This document shows, in pieces, positions 48,148 through 56,812 of a stretch of 64,000 bases of DNA. The translations under genes were made by a program, and so were the position numbers. Origin of the DNA: Paraglaciecola psychrophila 170 (GTDB taxonomy: Bacteria; Pseudomonadota; Gammaproteobacteria; Enterobacterales; Alteromonadaceae); NCBI RefSeq assembly GCF_000347635.1, contig NC_020514.1:4464001-4528000 (forward strand), read 5' to 3'. The stretch's first letter is position 1; every line of letters starts with the position of its first letter. Under the pieces are notes generated by a model, which worked only from the letters and a program-made list of their open reading frames with translations, was not told where the DNA came from and did not search any database.

Positions 48148-48999
48148 TTAAAGTTTTAATTCTTTCAACGCTTTTTTCCTGTCTTCAGCGAAATCAGCTG
48201 AGGAGAAAAAATAAGTTATAGAGGCATCTATATTATTTTCTTTCATCCAAACCCCCAATTTACCTTCAAAGTATTTGTCTTTAGTAGTTCCATCTGGCTT
48301 CCATAATTCACGCAGTGTATTGCCAGCCTGATCTTTAAGATATTCACCTGTGCGTATTTCTTTAACTTCTTCTTCGGCTTCAATTTTTGCGTTACCGGCT
48401 GTTTTACTAATTTCCGACACCGCACCTATTATTGTGCCTGCTTGGAAGTAGTTTTCAATATCAACTAGACCCAGCATTAGTGGGTAATCTTTTGCCGAAG
48501 AGCTTAATCCTAAATAGAGTTTTACAAGTGTTTGTGCACGAGTTGCCTGCATTTGTGACACTAATGCTGAGAGTGTTGTATCGAAAAATGCATTTTTATC
48601 AATCGATGATTTTGTTCCCAATATACTGGCAGACGACGCTGATAAAATGGCTTGAGTGCTTGATACTGTTGAAACCGCGCCTACAGCGTTCAGTAGTAGA
48701 ACAGCTGTATCTGTTCCTATGCCAATATATTTGCTTTCTGAAGAGATGTTTTTAATGAATTCATTGAAATTTAAATCAATAGCACGCATTCGAGCTGCAA
48801 TAACTTCATTGCGGTATTCTCGCTTATCAGAGTTTGAAAGTTTGGCGTTATAGTCTGCAATGACGCTTGGTGCAAAGTAAGGTGCTAATGCATTAAGTTC
48901 AGACTCGATGTCAACAGAACGTTCTGGCACGCCATCTATGCTTGTGCAGCCACTGAATATTAAAAATAAAAAGCTTAGTAGAGGCAATCGTGTATTCAT
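48148..48999 (-). CDS. Unrecognised lipoprotein
   Basis: A 283-aa protein starting at the ATG at 48999 (GGAA about 9 nt upstream), whose first 18 residues are a lipoprotein signal (LSFLFLIFSGC, Cys18). The larger frame to 49248 has no signal or ribosome site and is rejected. The mature part is mainly helical, with an Ala/Ser-rich middle (about residues 105-135, AVLLLNAVGAVSTVSSTQAI) that may be amphipathic or membrane-associated, and a charged C-terminus. It is followed after 12 bp by the 46-aa protein. No known domain was recognised. Confidence 0.7.
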   Translation of the reverse strand: MNTRLPLLSFLFLIFSGCTSIDGVPERSVDIESELNALAPYFAPSVIADYNAKLSNSDKREYRNEVIAARMRAIDLNFNEFIKNISSESKYIGIGTDTAVLLLNAVGAVSTVSSTQAILSASSASILGTKSSIDKNAFFDTTLSALVSQMQATRAQTLVKLYLGLSSSAKDYPLMLGLVDIENYFQAGTIIGAVSEISKTAGNAKIEAEEEVKEIRTGEYLKDQAGNTLRELWKPDGTTKDKYFEGKLGVWMKENNIDASITYFFSSADFAEDRKKALKELKL

Positions 49000-49270
49000 A
49001 AACATTCCATATTCTCTTGAACGATGATTGAAATTAGTGTTGTAAATATCCTTACAGCTCGAGACTAACAGAAAATCGAATACAAAGTACACAGAGATAA
49101 CTAGCAAACCTGCTTTAATTTTGCCCAAATTAATAATCCCTTTGTCTTTATGAGCAACAAAAACAGTGTTTTTCTGAATAACAAACTTAACCAAATTTCT
49201 GAATATTTTGAATTGATTTGCCCGAGCATTAATACACTCTATATACAAATAAATAAGCAGATAACGTTAT

Positions 49271-49543
49271 GGCGGGCTCAATCCAAGAATTGATCAATCT
49301 GCGACCAGTATTAACCGTTCCAGCTTGTCAAAGACGGGCAGTACTAGATTACGAAAATCATTGTATATGCCAGCCATGGTTGCAGTCAGATATAACTCAT
49401 CAGTGTTCGCTTTTTATAATAAACTTTTAACCAAAGGTAAGCCTAAAAAAGTAGCTTTAATCGCGGTGATGCGAAAATTACTGGTACTGGCTTTCGGCGT
49501 ATTAAAATCAGGAAAGCCGTTTGATGTAAATTATCAACATTAA
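49271..49543 (+). pseudogene. IS110-family transposase, C-terminal scrap
   Basis: The open frame reads GLNPRIDQSATSINRSSLSK, then TGSTRLRKSLYMPAMVAVRY and KPKKVALIAVMRKLLVLAFG, the end of a Tnp_20 (IS116/IS110/IS902) domain. It is a different IS110 lineage from the element at 21.1 kb. No N-terminal RuvC-like part is present, so it is a dead fragment, now next to the unknown lipoprotein gene. Confidence 0.8.
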
Positions 49544-49654
49544 TCAGATTTGGGCTTGATCCTCAAGACAGTATCTGGCTCCAATAGTTTTTATTGTCAT
49601 CAAAAGAAAGTACACGAACAATGCTGTATAAAATTCATACTCATAATGATGCTG

Positions 49655-50058
49655 TTAACTATTCGCTAAAACTTTCTCTATCACTAACAGTGCAAGTTGC
49701 TCATCTTATTCTCACTTAAGCCACTAATACCAATTCCACCAATAACGTTACCGTACAGCGTTATCGGCACACAACCGGTAATACGACTGTCTGTCCAATA
49801 CCCCATGTCCTTACCAGTGGTGTTAGCCCACTGCCCCAGAGCACTCGATTTTTGCCGACCTCTGGCAGCGGTATAGGCCTTGTTAGGCGCCAAGACACCA
49901 GCATGAAGAGCACACTCATCAGTACGCACAAAACTCATCAGCTCTCCATGTGCGTCAACAATAGCTACTGCAATTGGCAACTTGCGCAGCCGCACTTCTA
50001 TTAATGATGCAGTAATAAACTGTTGTGCAAGAATTAATTCATTGGTTGCCTTAAACAA
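49655..50058 (-). pseudogene. GlcG/HbpS-family heme-binding protein, frameshifted near the end
   Basis: The main frame (49684-50058) has the family core LPIAVAIVDAHGELMSFVRT and PITLYGNVIGGIGISGLSEN, then stops at NLHC. In the neighbouring frame the expected ending DEQLALLVIEKVLANS continues to a TAA at 49655-49657. One base is missing near AATAAGATGAG (about 49700). The N-terminal start is unclear (a TTG at 50058; upstream codons remain open). The family (DUF336) binds heme or corrinoids or is an accessory of glycolate/propanediol loci. An altered tail might still fold. Confidence 0.65.
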
Positions 50059-50102
50059 AGTCCAAATAATAGTTTGAAGAATAGTAGTTACAGGTAAATC
50101 GA

Positions 50103-51080
50103 TTAAGGCAACTCATTTCCACGAGCTGCAACCCATAACGCATACCAATGGCCTCGTGTCAGTGTGACTTGAGTCGCCTGCGCACAGGCTTGTATCCGTT
50201 GAATATTAGTCGTACCAATAATGGGCTGAATGTGAGCCGGATGACGCATCACCCAAGCAAGCACTATGGCTTCTGTACTGACTTGATATTCAGCAGCAAG
50301 CTTGGCCACCAATTGTGAAGTCTGTTGAACAGCCTTGCTGGCGTTTGCGACTTGTTTTCCGGAATAAAGCCCCTGACATAGGCTACCCCACGACTGTAAT
50401 TGCACACCTGTTTGGCGACAGTATTCAATGGTGCCAGCGCCATAATTAACCGCTGGCTGGCCTGAATTCCCCGAAGTCACCCCCTCTTCTAACCATGCTA
50501 GATGCGACAAGCTCAATTCCACTTGATTCACCATCAGAGGTTGCTGTAAATGTGCCTGCAAAAACGCCATTTGCTGTTGTTGCATATTTGACACGCCAAA
50601 GTGTTTTACCTTGCCAGCACTGTGTAATTGATCAAAAGCCGCAGCTACAGATTCAGGCTCCATCAAAGGGTCAGGGCGGTGCAACATTAATACATCGAGT
50701 TGTTCAATATTAAGACGGGACAGAGAGTTTTCTACAGATTGCACAATCCAATCAGCAGAAAAATCGTAGCGCTTAGGCCCAAACTCATCGTCAAAACGAA
50801 TGGCACATTTTGATTGAATCGCCATCTGTTGGCGTAACTCAGGACGTTGTTTTAACACTTCACCAAATACTTTTTCAGCCTTACCTAAGGTATAAATATC
50901 AGCATGGTCAAATAAAGTGATCCCCGCAGCTAAAGCAGCATCAACCACATCGTGCGCCTGTTTAATATTCTGTTTAGTGATTGGGTCAGCGCCCCATTCT
51001 CCGCCTAATCCCATGCAGCCAAAGGCCAGCGGGCTATTGTTTTGTATATGTTTTGAAAGTGGGTAATTTTCCAAGCTCAA
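50103..51080 (-). CDS. Aldo/keto reductase, YdhF-like
   Basis: A 325-aa NADPH-dependent TIM-barrel oxidoreductase. It has FDHADIYTLGKAEKVFG with the catalytic Asp and Tyr, the Lys in SKCAIR, the His in MLHRPDPL, and the C-terminal NADP-binding PIIGTTNIQRI. It reduces aldehydes or ketones; the natural substrate is unknown. The start is TTG at 51080 behind a strong AAGGAG. It is divergent from a LysR regulator with 150 bp between, the usual arrangement for regulator and target. Confidence 0.9.
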   Translation of the reverse strand: MSLENYPLSKHIQNNSPLAFGCMGLGGEWGADPITKQNIKQAHDVVDAALAAGITLFDHADIYTLGKAEKVFGEVLKQRPELRQQMAIQSKCAIRFDDEFGPKRYDFSADWIVQSVENSLSRLNIEQLDVLMLHRPDPLMEPESVAAAFDQLHSAGKVKHFGVSNMQQQQMAFLQAHLQQPLMVNQVELSLSHLAWLEEGVTSGNSGQPAVNYGAGTIEYCRQTGVQLQSWGSLCQGLYSGKQVANASKAVQQTSQLVAKLAAEYQVSTEAIVLAWVMRHPAHIQPIIGTTNIQRIQACAQATQVTLTRGHWYALWVAARGNELP

Positions 51081-51230
51081 AATAACTCCTTATTGCTTTT
51101 ACTATGTATTAAAGACAACCAACCGAATAGCCCCTATTTTAAGCTCAAATCCTAAGATTGAAATATGACAAAAGAGAATTCATTGTTTACTATAAAATAC
51201 AATAGAGGCTTTTGGACATGGCAATAACTG

Positions 51231-52121
51231 ATGAAAGAACATAAAAAACTGGAACGTTTAATGTTATTTAGTGAGGTAGCTCAACACCTTAGTTTTACCA
51301 AAGCCGCGCAACAATTAGATATTTCTCGTGGACATTTATCTTCGCAAGTTCGCCAATTAGAAAAAGAGATGGGATTAGCCTTACTGATCCGCTCCACCAG
51401 AAGTGTCCGGTTAACCACAGCCGGAGCCCGTGTGCTAGATAGTATGCATAAAATTCGCCACGACATTTTAAACTTGGAACGTAACGTTGAACGCGAAGGC
51501 CTTATTATTGAAGGGTTAATAAAAGTAACCGCACCAGCATTATTCAGTGAACGTTACCTGTTAGATATTTTTACAGAGTTCACCCAAACTCACCCAGCAG
51601 TTAGTTTTTCTATTGAGAGTAGTTACAAACCGCATGATCTTAATACCAGTAACTTTGATTTAGCATTTCGCGCAACCAATCAACCACCAGAAAATATGCT
51701 AGCAAAAAAGTTATTTGCCTATCAACATCGTTGCTGTGCATCACCCACATATTTTGAACGTTTTGGCACACCTGCAACAATCCATGAATTAATTAACCAT
51801 CAATGTTTAAAAGGTAAAGACCAACCACAGTGGTTGTTTAATAGCGGCAGTGTTGAGGTAAATGGTCGCTTAGAAATTAACGACAATCATTTTCTAAAAG
51901 GCTTAGCACTAAAAGGAGCAGGCATTGTTCGAGTACCAGAATACCTAGTTGAGACTGAACTTAAAAATGGTAAATTAACCGTTATTTTTGCAGACGATAT
52001 GCCGCAAAGCCTGTCGATTTACATGATCCATCCACAGCTCATTCATCAATCTGCTCGCTTAACAGCCTTTATCGAATTTACCCAGCAGTATTTTAGCCAT
52101 TACCCAACTATTGCGGATTAA
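51231..52121 (+). CDS. LysR-family transcriptional regulator
   Basis: A 296-aa LTTR. The N-terminal winged HTH is at residues 7-66 (LMLFSEVAQHLSFTKAAQQL, then SSQVRQLEKEMGLALLIRST), followed by a type 2 periplasmic-binding-like effector domain. The fold resembles the PtrR/CrgA group that often regulates adjacent reductases. Divergent transcription from the aldo/keto reductase gene suggests it controls that gene and itself. Confidence 0.92.
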   Translation: MKEHKKLERLMLFSEVAQHLSFTKAAQQLDISRGHLSSQVRQLEKEMGLALLIRSTRSVRLTTAGARVLDSMHKIRHDILNLERNVEREGLIIEGLIKVTAPALFSERYLLDIFTEFTQTHPAVSFSIESSYKPHDLNTSNFDLAFRATNQPPENMLAKKLFAYQHRCCASPTYFERFGTPATIHELINHQCLKGKDQPQWLFNSGSVEVNGRLEINDNHFLKGLALKGAGIVRVPEYLVETELKNGKLTVIFADDMPQSLSIYMIHPQLIHQSARLTAFIEFTQQYFSHYPTIAD

Positions 52122-52857
52122 CGACTCATTTCCATCAAACGACTATAAGTTCGGCGAAACTCAAACAGTAATCGATAGGGCTAATCGATAGTGCCAGAGC
52201 GATTGATATTAAATGGTTAAGCAATGAGTGCAGAAAATAACTACAAGGCCACACATCGTAAGAGGGCAAGAAAATAGTCTGCGCCGATAAACGCTTTGGT
52301 GGCTTCGACACTGCTTTTCCGCCTTTAGTGTTTCAGCAAAAAATGGCTTGCTCTTGGGGCACATGGCATGGGTGAAACTGGTTTTTTTAGAAGCACAGAT
52401 TCGCCCAGTTGAACATTTCGACAAGCGACTCCCATGGACGGCGGAAGGTAGAACAATGCTGCAGCAATTGTCTAGAAGTCGAGATTGGGTGCTGATCATT
52501 AGGGATGATGGTGAGATTGACCAAATTAAAGCGTTTACATTTATTAGCTGCAGAAGAAAAAATAACTTATTAGGAGGGATTAGAGTCAAAACCCTTAGGA
52601 AGATGGCGTGCAGCGAGCTTTTAGTTTTTCTCTTTATTAAACCCCCAAAGATTTATAGCAGGTCCAAGGCGTTTAACGCATCAAAAATTAAATAGCTTTT
52701 ACGTTTCAACGAACCCGACCCGGCAGGTAGGTTTGGTCATTATCGCTTCAATAGGGAGCAGTTTTACAACTAAAAAATCTATCGAGATGGGAGTGTAACC
52801 TTTGTTTATAATCTGCTTTTTCAATCGATGGAGTCGGTTTTTTTGAACAGCACGGCT

Positions 52858-52946
52858 GGGTCAAGTCTTGTCTTTTGCACTTAAAAACTTTATGTGTATA
52901 AACTTGGTCAAAGTATATATAAAAAGCAAAACACAAGACTTGCCCC
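52858..52946. repeat. REP/MITE-like palindromic repeat, copy 1
   Basis: Outer arms (52858-52878, CAAGTCTTGTCTTTTGC core; 52926-52946, GCAAAACACAAGACTTG core) form a long imperfect hairpin around an AT-rich centre. A diverged copy with the same order of blocks lies at 58250-58331, beside a RAYT pseudogene. Confidence 0.65.
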
Positions 52947-52984
52947 AGACCCCGCGACAAAAAAATCGCATAAAGAGCATTAAG

Positions 52985-53008
52985 AAGGATGCATTAGGCA
53001 TCCTTTTT
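52985..53008. terminator. Terminator between TonB receptor and repeat region
   Basis: AAGGATGC-attag-GCATCCTT, a perfect 8-bp stem, is followed by TTT on the plus strand, with As before it that give a shorter U-run on the minus strand. Its place 42 bp after the receptor stop suggests it ends that minus-strand gene, perhaps bidirectionally. Confidence 0.65.
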
Positions 53009-53049
53009 AATGCTGAATCTAAGGGATGCTTAATTATATAAATAATAGA

Positions 53050-55581
53050 TTAAAAACTATAAGTTATATTACCATATAAAAAGCGACCATCTAGGCTGTA
53101 TGGGTTATAGGCTGTGTAAGGGAATATTTGGCTAAAGTTTGAATAGCCAATGTTATCGACTGTAGCTTGGGGATATTGATCAAACACGTTGTTTGCACCT
53201 ACCGCAAGCTTCCAGAACGCGTCTGGCCTGTAAGCAATCTCTAGATCCGTGATCCATTTAGTATCCAAGTATTCATCACGATCAGCGGTTGTTGAAATAT
53301 CAGCAACTTCACCGTAACGCGTCGCGCGCAACGTAGTTTGCCATTCGTTAAAACTCCAAACTGCAGATAAGTTCCATTTGCTATCAGGTGTGCCTTCTTC
53401 AAAACGACCTACTTCACGACGTGCAAATACTACGTATTCATCACCGAGTGAGTTAAGTTGCGCCGGATTGTCGTCGATATTTGTTACTTCGGTATCATTA
53501 AAATTTGCTGCAGCGTTTAAACGCACGTCGCCTAGATCATTTAACTCAAGTGTGAAGCTTGCAACGATGTCTACACCTTGAGTGCGCGAGTCAATGGCGT
53601 TAGTAAAGTAACGCACACTTTCGGTGTTTAACTCACCTGCATTTTCTAAGATTTGTTTGACTGCAGAACCTGTTAAGTTTTCAGATAATACAACACGGTC
53701 ATCAATATCAATCCGATATGCATCAACTGTCAGGCTAAAGCTATCTTGGGTGTACATAAAACCTGCGGTTAGGTTAACTGAGTTTTCTGCGTCTAACTTT
53801 TTAGCACCCAGCGCTTTTGCTGCAGACGCATCGGTGGGGAATAAACCCACTTCAAATGGCTGGCTGTTTTCAAGTACCGTTGAAATTTGACGATACGAAT
53901 TTTGCGCAAGTGAAGGCGCGCGAAACCCTGTGCTAATAGCACCACGAAGAGATAGGTTTGCGGTAATTATATAACGTGATGCTAATTTTGAAGTCAGCGT
54001 GTCTCCAAAGTCACTATAGTCCTCGTAACGATTTGCAAAAACAACATTCCAATTTTCAGTAATGTAGGCGTCGAATTCAGTAAATACAGACACATTATAA
54101 CGACTTTTATCGGTTACGCTTTCTGGACCAAATCCTGAAAGTACCTGCGCGCCGCCCGATGCAACAGGATTACCGTTAGCATCTAACGCTGTAATGTAAG
54201 ACGCTTCTTCACCTTGCTCAATTTTGTAGCTTTCACGACGGTACTCAGCGCCTATAGTAAAAAACACGTTGTCGGGTAGGCCAAAATCAAATGATGTATT
54301 TGCATCTGCATTCACTATCCATTGGTCATAGACCAAGGCACCGTTATCAAATTCGGTTTGACTGCCACCCCCTAGTGAGGTGTTTAAGCTATTTACTACA
54401 CCTAATGCAAAGTCGTTACGGCCATAATTACTGCTTACGTCCCATGTCCAATTGTCTGTTTCGCCATCTAAACCTAGTGCTAATGAGTAGTCCTCTACCT
54501 CAGTTTCGATTTGTGGTAAAAAACCGTTTGGATAAAGTGATTCTACGTTACGATTGTCTTTTGCGCGGCGATAAAAACCACCTGAGTTACCTTCGCGATT
54601 TGAGTAGCTACCAAAAGAATATAAGTTTAGGCCGTCGCCTAAATCGTAACCCATGTTATAAAATAGTGCGTAGTCTTCTAAGTCAGCTTTACCAAAGCGG
54701 TGATTGTAGCGGTTAATGGTTAGTTCGCGTGGATCTAAACTACCATCGTCTAAGCGGTTATATTGTTCACGTGGGTCGAAACCAGAGCGTTGAGTTGAGT
54801 CGTTATCACGATACTCAATGGATACATTAACAAAGCCTTTGTCAGCAAGGGAAAAGCCAGAATTAGCACTGATTGTTCGTGTGCTACCATCGTTTACTTT
54901 GCGGTCATCACCTAGATTGAAGCCCAGATTGCCATTTGAATCAACATAGGTACTTTTTAAGTTGGGTGCACCAGCCATTTGGCTGTCATATTGACCATAA
55001 GTCAAACTAATGCTTCCGCCTTCGGAGGCGTCTTTTAATACAAGGTTAATTACACCAGCAATCGCATCAGAGCCGTATTGGGCCGCTGCACCATCGCGCA
55101 GTACTTCAACACGCTTAATTGCTGAGGTTGGGATCATGTTTAAATCAACCGAGGTCGAACCACGGCCAACCACACCAGCAAGATTTAAGAGTGCGCCTGA
55201 ATGGCGGCGCTTGCCATTAATAAGTACCAAAGTATGATCAGGTGCTAGGCCGCGTAAAACAGCTGGGCGAGCATGGTCCGTGCCATCAGCAATAGTGGCA
55301 CTAGGGTAGTTAAAGCTGGGTATTTGGTTTGCAAGCACTTGGCTGATTTCAAGCTGGCCTGTACTGGACATGTCAGCACTAGTAATAATATCAACAGGAA
55401 CTGTACTTTCGGCTACACTGCGCAAACTGCGGCGTGTACCAGTCACTGAAATCACTTCAATACTTTCTTCCACTTGTTGACCTTGCTTAGCAACATCACC
55501 TCGCGCATAGGAGGTACTTAGTGCACTGGCAACTGCAAGGCTAAGTGCTAATTTGTTGGCTGGTAAATATTTAAAAGTCAT
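53050..55581 (-). CDS. TonB-dependent outer-membrane receptor
   Basis: An 843-aa receptor. A signal peptide (about 1-27) precedes a TonB-box-like IEVISVTGTRRSLRSVAEST. The plug domain runs to about residue 185 (LRGLAPDHTLVLINGKRRHS; EVLRDGAAAQYGSDAIAGVI), followed by a 22-strand barrel ending in the expected terminal Phe (NITYSF). It imports an unknown large ligand using proton-motive force. Its closest type has a degenerate signature seen in many marine genera with siderophore or glycan uptake. No adjacent ABC or catabolic genes define the ligand. Confidence 0.92.
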   Translation of the reverse strand: MTFKYLPANKLALSLAVASALSTSYARGDVAKQGQQVEESIEVISVTGTRRSLRSVAESTVPVDIITSADMSSTGQLEISQVLANQIPSFNYPSATIADGTDHARPAVLRGLAPDHTLVLINGKRRHSGALLNLAGVVGRGSTSVDLNMIPTSAIKRVEVLRDGAAAQYGSDAIAGVINLVLKDASEGGSISLTYGQYDSQMAGAPNLKSTYVDSNGNLGFNLGDDRKVNDGSTRTISANSGFSLADKGFVNVSIEYRDNDSTQRSGFDPREQYNRLDDGSLDPRELTINRYNHRFGKADLEDYALFYNMGYDLGDGLNLYSFGSYSNREGNSGGFYRRAKDNRNVESLYPNGFLPQIETEVEDYSLALGLDGETDNWTWDVSSNYGRNDFALGVVNSLNTSLGGGSQTEFDNGALVYDQWIVNADANTSFDFGLPDNVFFTIGAEYRRESYKIEQGEEASYITALDANGNPVASGGAQVLSGFGPESVTDKSRYNVSVFTEFDAYITENWNVVFANRYEDYSDFGDTLTSKLASRYIITANLSLRGAISTGFRAPSLAQNSYRQISTVLENSQPFEVGLFPTDASAAKALGAKKLDAENSVNLTAGFMYTQDSFSLTVDAYRIDIDDRVVLSENLTGSAVKQILENAGELNTESVRYFTNAIDSRTQGVDIVASFTLELNDLGDVRLNAAANFNDTEVTNIDDNPAQLNSLGDEYVVFARREVGRFEEGTPDSKWNLSAVWSFNEWQTTLRATRYGEVADISTTADRDEYLDTKWITDLEIAYRPDAFWKLAVGANNVFDQYPQATVDNIGYSNFSQIFPYTAYNPYSLDGRFLYGNITYSF

Positions 55582-56200
55582 TAATGGTCTCCTAGAAGCT
55601 TGTTGATTGGAGATTTGAAAAGTTCAGAAGTAGTAGAAACGAAAACCTCACTACAAATACCAGAATTAACAAGCTAATTAGTTTTTTTAATTAAGGTTTA
55701 TCCTTACGCAGCATCGTAGGTTTCGATCGATCTAGTCGTAAAACTATGTCTAACACTTCTATTCCTACGCAAATAGAGTTAGCAATAAATGTGTCGACTT
55801 GAGGTATAAGTCAAGGTGTCGAATGCTCACGTATGAATATGCTGGTATATTTAATTTGTAGCAATTTAGCAGCCTAAATTTATATACAACGTGTTACCAA
55901 AAATTATATTTTCTTGAACAGAAAAGCCAATCAATACAATGGCCCCATGCGGTAACTCAAATGAAGTTTTTTTGCTTACGAAGAAGTCTGATGTGTATGG
56001 TCTATATCGACTAGACGCCAATGAGGTGAGTTTTAATAACGCCGAACGCGCCAGTCAATGTAAATACAGTTGTTTTATAAACTAAATTACAATCTGTTCT
56101 ATGCAACAGGGTTTATTAAACTCTGTTGCATAGAACAGATATAATGTTTACCCTCAGATCTAGTCATACTTTAGGTATTCAAGGCCAAGAGAGGTTTATT
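55582..56200. other. Divergent promoter region between TonB receptor and pncA
   Basis: About 620 bp with no supportable gene. It contains the 47-nt palindrome at 56093-56139 and a TATAAT at 56141-56146. The upstream half is AT-rich and should hold the receptor promoter on the minus strand. Confidence 0.5.
56093..56139. promoter_or_regulatory. 47-nt palindrome overlapping the pncAB promoter
   Basis: Two 23-nt arms with one mismatch meet at a single central base (56116). The core halves are CTATGCAACAG and CTGTTGCATAG. The right arm ends two bases before a TATAAT, so a bound protein would cover the -35 region. It resembles an operator for a large dimer or pair of dimers; no known NAD-regulator consensus was recognised. 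Confidence 0.7.
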
Positions 56201-56812
56201 ATGCGACCAGCCAATGAGGCGCTGATCGTCGTTGATGTTCAGAATGATTTCTGCCCAAAAGGCGCGTTAGCCGTAATAGATGGAGACGCCATCATCGAGC
56301 CCATAAATGCTCTGTTATCCGACTTTTCTGCGGGCATCTTGACGCAAGACTGGCACCCCGCAGGTCATACTTCGTTCGCTTCGTCATATGATGAAAAATC
56401 GGCTTATGACATAATCGATATGCCCTACGGCCCTCAGATTTTGTGGCCCGATCACTGCATTCAAGGCACAGATGGCGCATCCTTTCACGACGGTCTTAAA
56501 ACTGAGAACGCTGATCTGGTCATCCGTAAAGGATTCCGCCCAAAGATTGACAGTTATTCTGCATTTTTTGAGAATGATAAAACAACCGCCACAGGACTTG
56601 AAGGCTACTTGCATTCGCGCGGAATAAATACGGTCACTATCGTTGGTCTAGCCACCGATTTTTGCATTGCCTATTCTGCGATCGATGCGGCCAGATTAGG
56701 CTTCAGAGTCACCGTCGATATGACAGCCTGCCGCGGTATCGATATAAACGGGTCACTTGAGGCCGCGCTTTTACAGATGCGTGCTGCCGGAGTGAAGCTT
56801 AAATATGGTTGA
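56201..56812 (+). CDS. pncA: Nicotinamidase
   Basis: A 203-aa isochorismatase-fold hydrolase converting nicotinamide to nicotinate. The catalytic triad is Asp12 (VDVQNDF), Lys110 (IRKGF) and Cys155 (ATDFC). Metal ligands Asp50, His52 and His85 are present (LTQDWHPAGH, WPDHC). The ATG at 56201 with GAGAGG about 10 nt upstream is preferred over a TTG at 56126, which lies inside the palindrome. It overlaps pncB by 8 bp. Codon use and base composition look richer in G/C than the neighbours, suggesting acquisition. Confidence 0.93.
   Translation: MRPANEALIVVDVQNDFCPKGALAVIDGDAIIEPINALLSDFSAGILTQDWHPAGHTSFASSYDEKSAYDIIDMPYGPQILWPDHCIQGTDGASFHDGLKTENADLVIRKGFRPKIDSYSAFFENDKTTATGLEGYLHSRGINTVTIVGLATDFCIAYSAIDAARLGFRVTVDMTACRGIDINGSLEAALLQMRAAGVKLKYG

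Larger units (their letters stand above)
52122..53049. other. Decayed intergenic region with repeat element and terminator
   Basis: About 930 bp. A 115-codon plus-strand frame (52348-52695) has no recognised family and no clear ribosome site; it may be scrap. The MITE/REP-like element is at 52858-52946 and the TonB-receptor terminator at 52985-53008. Nothing else is supportable. Confidence 0.45.

Noticed and set aside
48148..49248. Long 366-codon start for the lipoprotein gene
   Set aside because: The extra 83 residues have no ribosome site, and the internal ATG at 48999 opens a clean lipoprotein signal with GGAA upstream.
52348..52695. 115-codon frame as a gene
   Set aside because: No family resemblance, no ribosome site, and it lies in a region of repeats and decay.
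56126..56200. TTG start for pncA
   Set aside because: It lies inside the 47-nt palindrome and upstream of or overlapping the TATAAT box; the ATG at 56201 has a proper ribosome site and fits the family length.
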